In this document: positions 51,701 to 61,135 of the stretch, in pieces | How positions within the stretch are numbered: the first letter of the stretch is position 1 | Layout of the letters: every line of letters begins with the position of its first letter | Source: Acidobacteriota bacterium | Lineage (GTDB): Bacteria; Acidobacteriota; Holophagae; Acanthopleuribacterales; Acanthopleuribacteraceae | DNA length: 64,000 nucleotides | Assembly (NCBI GenBank): GCA_002747255.1 | Contig: PDUC01000034.1 | Span: 23,467-87,466, forward strand | Direction of reading: 5' to 3' | Program-made: the position numbers and the translations under genes | The notes under the pieces: model-generated | Seen by the model: the letters and a program-made list of their open reading frames with translations, nothing else | Told to the model about the DNA's origin: nothing | Database searches by the model: none

Positions 51701-52018
51701 TTCAGATAGATAATAAACATCTATTTTTCCAACGGTTCTGTCCTGAACTTTAATGCAACTGCTGATACGCCATTTTGTTTCATTGAATTCTTCAACCTGG
51801 TAAATTTTGTTACCGTAAATAATTTGCACACGGCACACTTCCGGAAATTGCATTCCCGGGGGAATGAGCCTGGTAATGCCTTCACAGAGATGATCAAAAG
51901 AAACTTCAGGATTATTCATCAGTTTCTGGATTTCATAAAGACAGTTGAATTCCTTGGCCCGCTCAGTCAATTCCTTTATGATTCTTTCAAGACCTTGATC
52001 TGTTTGAGTTTGTTCCAT
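48782..52018 (-). CDS. GAF-like / PEP-synthase ATP-grasp / nucleotidyltransferase fusion protein
   Basis: 1078 residues. The N-terminal about 150 residues resemble a GAF sensor. From about 340 to 720 is a PEP-synthase-like ATP-grasp domain: LGGKSAGLFIAKKIL, VIRSSSLLEDRMGTAFAGKYKS, and the late LYLLQCRPQS. The swivelling His domain and the TIM barrel of true PEP synthase are absent. The end (about 965-1050) has a nucleotidyltransferase with GSTKNGTARPDSDIDVLIHF. The ATG follows AGAGGAC. It may phosphorylate or nucleotidylate a partner in response to a bound ligand; the activity is not known. Confidence 0.87.
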   Translation of the reverse strand: MEQTQTDQGLERIIKELTERAKEFNCLYEIQKLMNNPEVSFDHLCEGITRLIPPGMQFPEVCRVQIIYGNKIYQVEEFNETKWRISSCIKVQDRTVGKIDVYYLSECPQSDIGPFNADEQKLVDNIANQLGMHSLHQQLKSVFEPKKKISSEMKNSEWFTILDLIKKTDTALTARITRKMINHLCLRGIKNAIKLFAHYTTTENLFEDRNFPFQVMEASDTKLSTTSVFSMAHKHLSEDEILAYLKTWINEDNSGFVANVFQNTGSTFDDLREAIERYYHLAYKGSVLSPLREKSYRVSLIRRLFTDQTSLIDIAKKYISIRSFYELTHNIISPPESHGKLGGKSAGLFIAKKILQNSGKKYEFMNQIKTPKTWYITSDGMLSFIKHNNLEDTYEQKYKDIGIIGQEYPYLVHVFKNSPFPPEMISQLSNALDDFGCVPLVIRSSSLLEDRMGTAFAGKYKSLFIPNQGPKEKRLIALMDAISEIYASTFGPDPLEYRFERQLLDYHEEMGIMIQEVIGQRVGDYFFPAFAGVAFSTNEFRWSVRLRRKDGLIRIVPGLGTRAVDRVNDDYPTLIAPGQPNLRVNVTPDEVVRYSPKKIDLINLKTRKFETRLFEDLVKECGSDYPKINRIVSIVKDSLFKKPRAFGVDYANESAVVTFDGLISDTDFISKMNIVLNELEDAYGCPVDIEFAHNGESLYLLQCRPQSHGQESDPAVLPSGVLNDKVLFTADKYVQNGFIQGITHIVYVDPMAYGNLATKEDMQKVGHCVGKINQLLPKRQFILMGPGRWGSKGDIKLGVPVTYSEINQSAMLIEIARKKKNYVPDVSFGTHFFLDLVESNIRYLPLYPDDEGIIFNEEFLLQSRNIFGELLPEEKQLEKVIKVIDLTTTEEGPSLSVYMNSELKKAIAVFSDTPFESEPVDLEPESIKPSGVLSVKKTAMHWQWRMRSLQHIASMMDSEFFGVKKLYVIGSTKNGTARPDSDIDVLIHFEGSTEQKRKLLVWLDGWSQSLSYFNYMRTGVVTNGLLDIHIVTDEDIEKQTSYASKIGAVTDAAKQLVMGNNLSVHSPKDIFTHNKYQH

Positions 52019-52576
52019 ATTGTCCTCTTTCCGTATTCGTTTCTTTCACACGGCCAATTCGTTGAGCCTGGTCAGCTGTGTTCATTGTATTTTCTATCAA
52101 AAAAATGAAATGCATGTGTGTGACGAGTCGCTTCTTTTAATAAATCGTTCAATTTCGCCAAAACAAGTGTCAACCAAACAGGTTTTAAGAAGCGATACAA
52201 AGGGAATTATATCACGGATTAGTATTGTCAGGATTCGTGGTTATTCAGGCTGTTGGTATTCGACAATACAAACACGCCATGTCGACTGGCTAAAACTCAT
52301 GGTCGCTTTTGAGTTATCAAAAAAGCCGGTGTTCCTTTGGTTGCCCTTACGACAGATGCGTCCTGGACAGACACCGCTGTTTTGGCAAACGTTCGCGCAT
52401 TCATCTCTATTTTATCGGGGCTTTTATGCTGAACGATACTTTTCAAAATGCAATGCCTGTTGGCTTTTTCTCTCTCAAAACGTGCGCGCAGATTCCTCGC
52501 TTTTTACGTTACTCCAAACTAAAAAGGGAGTACGGCGGAACCGTACTCCCAAAATCGAGTTAAGGAGTTTGTAAGA
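52019..52576. other. Intergenic stretch with no credible gene
   Basis: It holds the promoter of the preceding minus-strand fusion gene and the terminator of gdhA. A plus-strand frame (52020-52574) spans it but begins with TTG without a ribosome-binding site and has no recognisable protein features. Confidence 0.5.
52521..52550 (-). terminator. Terminator of the glutamate dehydrogenase gene
   Basis: GGGAGTACGG and CCGTACTCCC form a 10-base stem with a 5-base loop. On the minus strand it is followed by TTTTT, 27 bases after the gdhA stop. Confidence 0.88.
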
Positions 52577-53863
52577 TTATACCCAACCGCGGTCCTGACA
52601 AGCCTGGGCAACACGATCTACAGCAATCATGTAGGCTGCATCACGCATGTAAAGCTTGTTTTTCTTCGAGTAGTTGTGAACGGCATAGTATGCAGCAGTC
52701 ATTTGCTTGTCCAGTTTGCTGAGAACCTCTTCCTTTTCCCAGAAGTAGTTCATGTTGCATTGAACTTGCTCAAAGTAACTGCAAATAACACCACCGGCAT
52801 TGGCCAAGAAGTCAGGAATCAGGTAGATACCTTTTTCTTTGATAATCTTGTCAGCTTCTGGAGTTGTGGGGCCGTTGGCACCTTCGGCGATAAGCTTCAC
52901 GCAATCTTTAATGCGAGGAGCGTTGTCAACTGTAACCTGGTTTTCCAAAGCAGCGGGAACCAGTATGTCAACTTCTTGATCGATCCACTGATCGCCGGGA
53001 AGAATGTCGTAACCGAGATTTTTGGCTTTTTCTTTGTTGATACCGCCAAATTGATCGGTAATGCTCTTTAGTTCTTTCAGGTTGACACCGTCTTTCTTGT
53101 GGAAGGCATAGCTGGTCTGCTCTTTTTGATCCCAACTTGATACCGTTGTCACAATTCCACCCATTATGTTGAAAAGTTCAATGGCGTATTGAGCTACATT
53201 GCCAAAACCCTGAACACTGGCAGTGGCACCTTTGATTGGAATATTCAGTTCTTTCATGGCTTCGCGAACAGCAAACATAACGCCATAACCAGTCGCTTCT
53301 GTTCTGCCCAAAGAACCGCCCATTCCTACGGGTTTACCTGTGATGAAACCAGGTTGTTTCATACCCGTAATTTTTTCAAATTCATCCAGCATCCAAAGCA
53401 TGTGCTGAGGATTGGTCATGACGTCAGGTGCGGGAACATCTGAGTGAGGTCCAACCAGTTTGTATACCTGGCGTACCCAACCGCGGCATACTTGCTCTTG
53501 CTCATTCTTGCTCAAATTGTGGGGGTCACAAATAACACCACCTTTACCTCCGCCCAGTGGAATGTTCGCAACGGCTGTTTTCCAGGTCATCCACATGGAC
53601 AGTGCTCTTACAGTGTCAATCGTTTCCTGGGGGTGAAAACGGATTCCACCTTTTGCAGGACCACGTGCATCATTGTGCATGGACCTAAAACCGCGAAATA
53701 CCTTTCGGCTGCCATCGTCCATGCGAATGGGTATGCTGAATTGCAACTCGCGAAGTGGGTTTCGCAACAAATCCCTTGTTGCCTGATCCAGATCCAGCAA
53801 ATCTGCTGCCTGGTCAAATTGTTTTTGCGCCATTTCAAAGGCGTTAAATGATTCAGATGACAT
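52577..53863 (-). CDS. gdhA: Glutamate dehydrogenase (Glu/Leu/Phe/Val family)
   Basis: 428 residues. Family marks: GGIRFHP with substrate-binding Lys in GPAKGGIRF, the catalytic region ANIPLGGGKGGVICDP, DVPAPDV, TGYGVMFAVREA, and the Rossmann motif GFGNVAQYAIEL. It interconverts glutamate and 2-oxoglutarate with ammonia. The size fits the hexameric about 420-residue class common in bacteria and archaea. GGGAGGACTC precedes the ATG. It sits alone with its own terminator. Confidence 0.94.
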   Translation of the reverse strand: MSSESFNAFEMAQKQFDQAADLLDLDQATRDLLRNPLRELQFSIPIRMDDGSRKVFRGFRSMHNDARGPAKGGIRFHPQETIDTVRALSMWMTWKTAVANIPLGGGKGGVICDPHNLSKNEQEQVCRGWVRQVYKLVGPHSDVPAPDVMTNPQHMLWMLDEFEKITGMKQPGFITGKPVGMGGSLGRTEATGYGVMFAVREAMKELNIPIKGATASVQGFGNVAQYAIELFNIMGGIVTTVSSWDQKEQTSYAFHKKDGVNLKELKSITDQFGGINKEKAKNLGYDILPGDQWIDQEVDILVPAALENQVTVDNAPRIKDCVKLIAEGANGPTTPEADKIIKEKGIYLIPDFLANAGGVICSYFEQVQCNMNYFWEKEEVLSKLDKQMTAAYYAVHNYSKKNKLYMRDAAYMIAVDRVAQACQDRGWV

Positions 53864-54399
53864 GTGAGTCCTCCCATAACGAAAATCGTAAACAGCTCAT
53901 TCTAAAATGTTAATTTTTTTAAAAAAGTAAAACTTATGACACCTTTTTGCAAAGAAAACAGGACTCCATAGGAAAAAAAAGAAACGATCCTTTAAACACT
54001 TTATTTAGTAGACTTTGAAATCAGGTATTGTCTGACTGCTTCAACGGCTCCACTTCTTTGTTACATTGACTTTTCGTTAGATTTACAAATCTGACCAAAG
54101 ATTTTCAAGAGTGCATTGATTTTTCAGTCTGTTTTTTGAGGTTGTCAATCTGGTTTAAAAGCAGCAGCCCCTTGGTCCTGATCGTTTAAATTGGATGCTC
54201 TCTGTCATTCCACTTGATTGTATGGGAGTATCTTGCTGTATTTATACGGTCTTTTTTGCTCATAATATGATGGAGTTTGTTGGTTCCCGACACAATCGCA
54301 ATGCGTTTTTTAGGTAAAGCGTTTTCGTATCAGGCTACCACGGGTCTGATGCGCTTCAAACTCCAGTTCCAAGGTGCTTGCAGGGAAGCCATTTCCATT
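53864..54399. other. Intergenic stretch between glutamate dehydrogenase and ligase genes
   Basis: It is AT-rich near 53910-54010, where the gdhA promoter should lie (TAGAAT near 53918 on the minus strand is a possible -10). No gene or RNA is recognised in the rest. Confidence 0.4.
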
Positions 54400-55233
54400 T
54401 TATGGATGCCTTATTCTGAGAAAGCTTGGGAATCTCGGTTTTCCTTTAGATGTCCAGCCGTGATATTTAAATGTGACAATGGAACCAATCGGAGGCGGGT
54501 TTTTCCGCTCCTTGTCACAAAACCCTGTTCCAATACAAAACCGGACCCCTTGTTCAGTCTCTACCTCGATAGAACCCAGCATACCTTTGTACTTTCCTTT
54601 ACCTGGATGATGTGCGACCACACGGGCTTCGTCATCAAAATAGGGTTTCAGTTTCAGGAGATCTGTGCTGCGTCCAGTGTGATACTGAGCATCTCTGCGA
54701 TGCAGCATCAGTCCTTCTCCACCAGAGCTGACAACGTTTTCCAGTTTTCGTTTCAGTTCAAAACCATCCTTCAACTTCTGTTGTTCGACAATGATGAGAA
54801 ATTCACTTCTACAGCGAGACTTGATGAACTTCATCTTATGATAGCGCTGTTCAAAGGTCCCCGTCTGGCTGGGAAGTTCAAAGACCATGTAACGCACCTG
54901 TTTCCATTCCTCTTCAATGGGAGATGACTTGGATACGATACTGAGTAAGGCTTCAAATTGACCTCTGCCCAGCCACAACTCGCCATCCAGAGCACAAGAG
55001 GGAAACCCCTCGGTGAACCAGGATGGAGCATGAATGGTATTGCCGCGACGTGAAACAAGTTTCCTTCCATCCCAGCAAGCTCGCACACCGTCGTACTTTT
55101 CACTTACCAGGTACTGGGTGACATCCACTTCATCATGGTAAATATGGGCTAGTATCAAATCAGGTGGTCCAGCCAAGAGAGCTTGACAAAGTACGCATAT
55201 CTCATAAAAAGCAAAGACCAACCGATTTTTCAT
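54400..55233 (-). CDS. Secreted ATP-dependent DNA ligase (LigE-like)
   Basis: 277 residues from the ATG at 55233, supported by AAGGAG 8 bases upstream. An N-terminal hydrophobic signal-like stretch (LVFAFYEICVLCQALLAG) is followed by a minimal ligase. Motif I is EKYDGVR with nucleophile Lys46, motif III LDGELW, motif IV GEGLMLHRRDAQY, motif V LLKLKPY, then an OB-fold. Minimal ligases of the LigE group carry signal peptides and act outside the cytoplasm, perhaps on extracellular or imported DNA. The presence of comEC and radA in the window fits, but they are far apart. Confidence 0.9.
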   Translation of the reverse strand: MKNRLVFAFYEICVLCQALLAGPPDLILAHIYHDEVDVTQYLVSEKYDGVRACWDGRKLVSRRGNTIHAPSWFTEGFPSCALDGELWLGRGQFEALLSIVSKSSPIEEEWKQVRYMVFELPSQTGTFEQRYHKMKFIKSRCRSEFLIIVEQQKLKDGFELKRKLENVVSSGGEGLMLHRRDAQYHTGRSTDLLKLKPYFDDEARVVAHHPGKGKYKGMLGSIEVETEQGVRFCIGTGFCDKERKNPPPIGSIVTFKYHGWTSKGKPRFPSFLRIRHP

Positions 55234-55532
55234 ACCACGACTCCTTGTTTTCAATCTTTGAGGTTGTGATGCAAAAAACTGGCTTATTCAAAGAGTCGAG
55301 CAAAAATAACTATTGATTTTAAAACAGGTTGTTTTTTCTTCCTGCTCCGCATTCGGTCTGTGTGACGGGGATGTTACAGTCTCGCGTTCTGAAGCTAAGC
55401 TGCTGCCTTCTGTATTTTTTTGAATTCAAAGTATTTGTAAAAATAATATGAAATAGTGAAACACCCTTGCACATTCACACATTTTTCAGTTTAATGGAGT
55501 TCCACAATCCATTAATTACCGGGAGTTACAGG

Positions 55533-58500
55533 ATGAAAATCAACTGTCAGCGCATGTTGTCCACAATTTTAGTCATAATCGGTTCTTCACTTATGCTTTT
55601 CTGCGGAAAAACAGAGGAAAAAAAGTCCGTTACGCCGTCGAACAGCCAGAATTTGTCGAATTATATTTATGCTTTCACTTCAGGTGAAATTTCCAAGGGG
55701 GACTCCCTTCAAGTCGTTTTCTCTAAGTCCGTTGCAAAAACAGAGGATTTACTTACTCCATTGAGTACCTCCCCTCTGACAATGGAGCCCGAAGTCAAAG
55801 GAACAGCAACCTGGATCAATGCAACCACGCTGGAATTCAAACCGGACCGTCTTCTCAGGTCGGGCACCTCGTTCACCTGCAAGATTCATTTGAAGCCCTT
55901 TTTCCAGGATATAGCGGAAGATCTGGAAGAGTTTGTCTTTAACGTCTACACTCCCGCCCGAAATTTTGAAATAAATATCGATAACCTGAGAGGTGCTCCC
56001 GGTAAAGGCATTAAGCATCAAGAATTGAGAGGAACCATACTAACCTCTGACCTGGAAGAAGACAAAACCATTGAAACCATTCTCACAGCCAAGCAGGATC
56101 GCGCATTCCTTCCCATTACCTGGAAGCATTCTGATGATGGTAAACAACATCATTTCACTGTTTCTGATATAACGCGCAAACAAGATAACAGCGATTTGAC
56201 CTTAAAGTGGAACGGCAACTTCGAGGGCTATGTTTTCAGCGGTGAAAAAATGCTGACCGTTCCTTCTCTGTCCTACTTCGCCGTTCAATCTGTTCAAGCT
56301 GAAACAGAGCCCGAACAGCACATTTCTGTCTGCTTTACCGATCCGCTTTTAAAGGATCAGGATCTTCAGGGCCTTATTTACATAGAGAATCACGATTTGC
56401 GTTTCCTTATGTCGGGAAATGAAATCAAGGTTTACAGCTCGAAGCACTTTTCAGGTAAACTCACCGTTCGAATTGAACCTGGAATTAAAAACATCATGGG
56501 TGCGAAGTTCCAACGGCAGCAATCCTATGAACTGATTTTTGAAGAAATTAACCCTGCACTCCGATTAACCGGAAAAAAGGTCATTATTCCCAATTCCACC
56601 ACCACCCTTTTCCCGTTTGAAGCCGTCAATATTTCAGCGGTCGATTTGCAAATCACCAAGATATACGAACACAATATTCCACAATTCCTGCAAGTCAACA
56701 GCTTGGATGGAAATAACGAAATGTACCGCGTTGGCGAACGCGTTCTTCAGAAAAAAGTGGTACTCGATCCAGAAAACCACATGGATTTAAAGAAATGGAA
56801 TCGCCATATTCTGGATTTAACCTCGCTGGTTAAACTGGATCCAGGTGCAATCTATCAAATTAGCCTGGCTTTTCGTCCTTCCTATTCGCTCTACACATGC
56901 GACCAGGCAATTGAAGAAGAATCGGAAACGTATTTATCGGAAGAAGATGAAAGTGATCCGAGCTTCTGGGACTATTATCAGAACCAACCCTACTACAATT
57001 ACCGTTACCGCAATGACCCTTGCCATAAAGCGTACTATGGAAAGCGAACCATGGTTCATCGCAATGTTCTGGCCTCCGATTTGGGTATCATCGCCAAGAC
57101 TGGAAAAACAGGAAAGCTCCTTGTAATGGTAACCAGTCTATTGGACTGTAAACCCGTAAACGGTGCCAGGCTTGAACTGTACAACTACAAGCAGAAGATG
57201 TTAATGGAAACCATAACCAATCACAGCGGTCAGGCAACGATCGATCTTCAAGGTCAAGAACCCTTCCTGCTTATCGCCAAAAAAAGCCAACAACGCGGTT
57301 ATTTAAAACTTCAAGACGGTCTGGCTTTAACGCTCAGCCGCTTCGATGTCGGTGGAACCAAAATTAAGGAAGGCGTAAACGGATTTATTTATGGTGATCG
57401 AGGTGTCTGGAGACCGGGTGATCAGATTTATCTCAATTTCATCCTTTACGATAAAAACCAAACTCTGCCAAAAGATCACCCCGTTTCGTTCGAGTTACGC
57501 AATCCCAATGGCGATTTGATCATCAAGAGGAATTTGACTGAAGATTTGAACGGGTTTTATCCCATTGCATTTAGAACGGATGACGACGCTATAACAGGGA
57601 ACTACAGTGCCAAGATCCTGGTAGGAGGCACGACGTTCACAAAAAACATCAAGATTGAAACCATTAAACCCAACCGACTGAAAATAAACTTTAAACTGAA
57701 CGAGGAAGAGCTATCGGTTCATAAGCAAAACCACAAGGCCAGTTTAGACCTTCTATGGCTGCATGGAGCTGTGGCTCAGAATCTCCAATCCGATATCCAG
57801 GTTCGTCTCGCTCCCACTAAAACGGCGTTTAATCGCTTTGAGGGTTTCCGATTCGATGATCCCATCATTAAATACTATTCAGAAGATCAGGAGATTTTCA
57901 AAGGCAAGGTAGATGAAAAAGGGCACGCCGATGTTGTCTTTTCTCTGCTCTCTGAAAGCCATAGCCCCGGTATGCTGAATGCCCACTTTGTCTGTAAAGC
58001 CTATGAACCAAGTGGTGAATTCAGTATCGACCGTTTCAGTGTCAAAGCTCATCCCTACGATACTTACGTGGGAATCAAGCTGCCCAAGGGTGACAAGAAA
58101 CGCGGCATGCTTTTAACTGACAAAGACCATCAGGTTGAAGTCATAACGGTCAATTCAAAAGGAGAGCCTGTTTCCAAAAAGGGCTTAGTTGCCGAAGTCT
58201 ACAAGCTCTCCTGGAAGTGGTGGTGGGATCAAAGCGGCAATCAGGAAACGCAATACCGCTCACAACAGCTCACCGAACCCATCAGTGTGGGCAGCCTGGA
58301 TACCAATGAGAAAGGTGAAGGTGTCTGGAAACTTCGTATTAACTATCCCGACTGGGGCAGATACCTGGTTCGTATCATTGAACCGGGCGGTCATGTTACC
58401 GGTCAAATAGCTTACATTGACTGGCCCGGTTGGGCAGGACGACAGCGTGAAGAACAGCCCGGCGGCGCTGCCATGTTGAACTTCACAGTAGACAAGGAAA

Positions 58501-61064
58501 GAGTCATTGCCGGTGAGCCTGTGACCCTTTCCATTCCAAGCAGTGCTTCAGGGCGAATTTTAATCAGCATCGAAAGCGGTCAGGAAGTTCTCTCCACCCA
58601 TTGGGTAGAAGCCCAGGCGGGAGAAACCCATTTCACCTTTGAAACAACCGAGGAAATGACGCCCAACATCTATGTCAATGTTACGCTCATCCAACCTCAT
58701 GCTCAAACAGCCAACGATTTACCCATACGGCTGTACGGTGTTTTACCGGTTCTGGTGGAAAACCCCGACACCAAACTCCATCCCCAGTTAAAGATGCCCG
58801 ATATTGTGGAGCCGGAGAACCAGGTCAGCATTGAAGTCTCTGAAACCAACGGCAAACCCATGACCTACACCCTTGCCATGGTCGATGAGGGACTTCTTGA
58901 TTTAACCCGATTTTCAACTCCCAACCCATGGCAGCATTTCTATGCCCGTCAGGCTCTGATGGTCAAAACCTGGGATATGTATGACTGGGTTTTAGGTGCC
59001 TTTGGAGGTGAGATGAAGGCTCTTCTCAGTATTGGCGGTGGTGCTTCAGGTGGAAAGCCAGGTGTCCCTAAAGCCAATAGATTTAAGCCCATGGTCCTCT
59101 TTAAAGGGCCTTTTTACCTGGAATCTGGCCAGAAAAAAATCCATCGATTCCGCATTCCCAATTACATCGGCAGCGTGAGGACCATGCTGGTTGCCGGCGA
59201 TGGCAATCGCTTTGGTTCCGCCGAGAAAACAACACCCGTCAGAAAACCTCTCATGCTGCTGGGAACGTTACCCCGTGTGCTGAGTCCAGGGGAGCAAATC
59301 AACTTCCCGCTAACTGTTTTTGCCCTGGAAGAGCACGTCAAAAACGTTCAAGTCCACATCGAACCCAACGAATTCCTTCTCCCTCAAGGCTCCACTTCAC
59401 AAAACCTGAGTTTTTCACAAACAGGTGATCAAGTTGCCAGCTTCCCTCTTACTGTTGCCAATAAAACAGGGATAGGGAAAATCAAAGCGGTAGCGGTTAG
59501 TGGTTCAGAGCGCGCGGAGTTTGAAATTGAAATCGATGTGCGAAATCCCAATCCCTATCAGCACAGCAATGACTTTGCCACCGTGAGTTCCAAGCAAAAC
59601 TGGAAGAGGGAAGTGGTACCTGTTGGAATGAAAGGCACCAACACGGGTTACCTTGAACTCTCTTCAACTCCGCCACTTAACCTGGCTCAAAGGCTCGACT
59701 ACCTCATTCACTATCCCCATGGGTGCGTGGAACAAACTACTTCCGCTGTTTTCCCTCAACTCTATTTAAGTCAGCTTATGGAACTGTCAAAAGAAGAAAG
59801 GAAGCTTGTAGAAAAGAATATTAAAGACGGTATTGCTCGCATTCGCTCTTTCCAGCAATCGAGTGGCGGCCTGGGTTATTGGCCAGGAGACAACTATGTC
59901 AATGACTGGGGTACAAGCTACGCGGGTCACTTCATGCTTTCAGCCAGGGAAAAGGGCTATGCCATGCCCGCCAACTTCATCTCAAGGTGGATCAACTATC
60001 AGAAAATACAGGCTGGTACCTGGACTCAGAACTCCAAAAGTACCGAACTCATGCAGGCCTATCGACTCTACCTGCTTGCCTATGCAGAGAAACCTCAAAT
60101 AGGTGCAATGAACCGATTTAAAGAAAGCGGGCTGAAAAATGTCCTGTCAAAATGGTTGATCGCAGCAGCTTATTATCGGGCGGGGCAGCAGGAAATTGCA
60201 CGTGAGTTGGCCGCTTCGCTTCCAACTCGGGTGCAAACAGCTACTGAGTTGTCGGGAACCTATGGCTCCACTTTGCGCGATGAGGCTATCATATTGGAGT
60301 GCATGGTCTCTATGTCAGATGAGAGAGCCGCCGATATGGCACAAGCGCTCTCCAAAAAACTCAACGACAACAAGTGGTACAACACGCAAGCACTTGGTTT
60401 CACCTTAACCGCCATGGGTAAGTTTTCCAGCAAAGGGACTCATCAACTGAACTTCTCTGTCATGATGGGTTCTGCAAAGTGGGACGATTATCAATACAAT
60501 AAACCTGTCGCTCGCTTGAGTCTCGATGTCGAAAAACTGACCGGACAAAACCTGGTAGTTAAAAACAATCAGAAAAAACCGCTTTATCTCAACTTGTTCC
60601 TCAAAGGTCAACCCGCTGCGGGCACCGAAATGGAATCTTCGAATGACCTTAAAATGCTGGTTGAATACAAAGATGCTTCCAACCGCGTTATCAATCCCGT
60701 ATCCATCAGACAGGGAACGGATTTTAAGGTGTATGTCACCATCGTCAATCCGGGCGGAAGAGGCAACTATCATGAAGTGTCACTCTGTCAGATATTCCCG
60801 TCCGGATGGGAAATTCACAACCCAAGGATGATTGCCAATACCGAAAAAGGTATTCAAAACCCCAAATACAGGGACATCAGAGATGATCGCGTCTATTCCT
60901 ATTTCGATCTTCCAGCAGGTAAAAGTCGAACCTACCTGATTCATTTGAATGCCGCCTACCTGGGAAGATTCTACCTTCCAGCCATCCATGCCGAAGCAAT
61001 GTACGACCAAACCATTCACACCCAGCAAAAAGGCCAGTGGGTTGATGTTATACCCGCCCGGTAA
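55533..61064 (+). CDS. Bacterial alpha-2-macroglobulin with thioester
   Basis: 1843 residues from the ATG at 55533, preceded by GGGAG. The N-terminus ends LMLFC (Cys24), a weak lipobox, so it may be a lipoprotein of the inner membrane facing the periplasm. Many MG-type domains follow, then the alpha-2-macroglobulin core. The thioester motif GCVEQ is intact (Cys1398), followed by the GLGYWPG-containing alpha-alpha barrel. These proteins trap attacking proteases. The usual pbpC (PBP1C) partner gene is not next to it. It has its own terminator. Confidence 0.92.
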   Translation: MKINCQRMLSTILVIIGSSLMLFCGKTEEKKSVTPSNSQNLSNYIYAFTSGEISKGDSLQVVFSKSVAKTEDLLTPLSTSPLTMEPEVKGTATWINATTLEFKPDRLLRSGTSFTCKIHLKPFFQDIAEDLEEFVFNVYTPARNFEINIDNLRGAPGKGIKHQELRGTILTSDLEEDKTIETILTAKQDRAFLPITWKHSDDGKQHHFTVSDITRKQDNSDLTLKWNGNFEGYVFSGEKMLTVPSLSYFAVQSVQAETEPEQHISVCFTDPLLKDQDLQGLIYIENHDLRFLMSGNEIKVYSSKHFSGKLTVRIEPGIKNIMGAKFQRQQSYELIFEEINPALRLTGKKVIIPNSTTTLFPFEAVNISAVDLQITKIYEHNIPQFLQVNSLDGNNEMYRVGERVLQKKVVLDPENHMDLKKWNRHILDLTSLVKLDPGAIYQISLAFRPSYSLYTCDQAIEEESETYLSEEDESDPSFWDYYQNQPYYNYRYRNDPCHKAYYGKRTMVHRNVLASDLGIIAKTGKTGKLLVMVTSLLDCKPVNGARLELYNYKQKMLMETITNHSGQATIDLQGQEPFLLIAKKSQQRGYLKLQDGLALTLSRFDVGGTKIKEGVNGFIYGDRGVWRPGDQIYLNFILYDKNQTLPKDHPVSFELRNPNGDLIIKRNLTEDLNGFYPIAFRTDDDAITGNYSAKILVGGTTFTKNIKIETIKPNRLKINFKLNEEELSVHKQNHKASLDLLWLHGAVAQNLQSDIQVRLAPTKTAFNRFEGFRFDDPIIKYYSEDQEIFKGKVDEKGHADVVFSLLSESHSPGMLNAHFVCKAYEPSGEFSIDRFSVKAHPYDTYVGIKLPKGDKKRGMLLTDKDHQVEVITVNSKGEPVSKKGLVAEVYKLSWKWWWDQSGNQETQYRSQQLTEPISVGSLDTNEKGEGVWKLRINYPDWGRYLVRIIEPGGHVTGQIAYIDWPGWAGRQREEQPGGAAMLNFTVDKERVIAGEPVTLSIPSSASGRILISIESGQEVLSTHWVEAQAGETHFTFETTEEMTPNIYVNVTLIQPHAQTANDLPIRLYGVLPVLVENPDTKLHPQLKMPDIVEPENQVSIEVSETNGKPMTYTLAMVDEGLLDLTRFSTPNPWQHFYARQALMVKTWDMYDWVLGAFGGEMKALLSIGGGASGGKPGVPKANRFKPMVLFKGPFYLESGQKKIHRFRIPNYIGSVRTMLVAGDGNRFGSAEKTTPVRKPLMLLGTLPRVLSPGEQINFPLTVFALEEHVKNVQVHIEPNEFLLPQGSTSQNLSFSQTGDQVASFPLTVANKTGIGKIKAVAVSGSERAEFEIEIDVRNPNPYQHSNDFATVSSKQNWKREVVPVGMKGTNTGYLELSSTPPLNLAQRLDYLIHYPHGCVEQTTSAVFPQLYLSQLMELSKEERKLVEKNIKDGIARIRSFQQSSGGLGYWPGDNYVNDWGTSYAGHFMLSAREKGYAMPANFISRWINYQKIQAGTWTQNSKSTELMQAYRLYLLAYAEKPQIGAMNRFKESGLKNVLSKWLIAAAYYRAGQQEIARELAASLPTRVQTATELSGTYGSTLRDEAIILECMVSMSDERAADMAQALSKKLNDNKWYNTQALGFTLTAMGKFSSKGTHQLNFSVMMGSAKWDDYQYNKPVARLSLDVEKLTGQNLVVKNNQKKPLYLNLFLKGQPAAGTEMESSNDLKMLVEYKDASNRVINPVSIRQGTDFKVYVTIVNPGGRGNYHEVSLCQIFPSGWEIHNPRMIANTEKGIQNPKYRDIRDDRVYSYFDLPAGKSRTYLIHLNAAYLGRFYLPAIHAEAMYDQTIHTQQKGQWVDVIPAR

Positions 61065-61093
61065 CAAGAACAGTCTATGTTAAATTGAAGATC

Positions 61094-61135
61094 AGGCATA
61101 ACGCCGCTCATCCTCGGTGTTATGCCTCTCTTTTT
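61094..61135 (+). terminator. Terminator of the alpha-2-macroglobulin gene
   Basis: AGGCATAACGCCG pairs with CGGTGTTATGCCT (13 bases, one G-U), followed by CTCTTTTT. It is 29 bases after the stop. From here to 61656 I recognise no gene. Confidence 0.88.

Noticed and set aside
52020-52574. Plus-strand frame of 184 codons filling an intergenic gap
   Set aside because: TTG start without ribosome-binding site, no recognisable features, and it contains the gdhA terminator.
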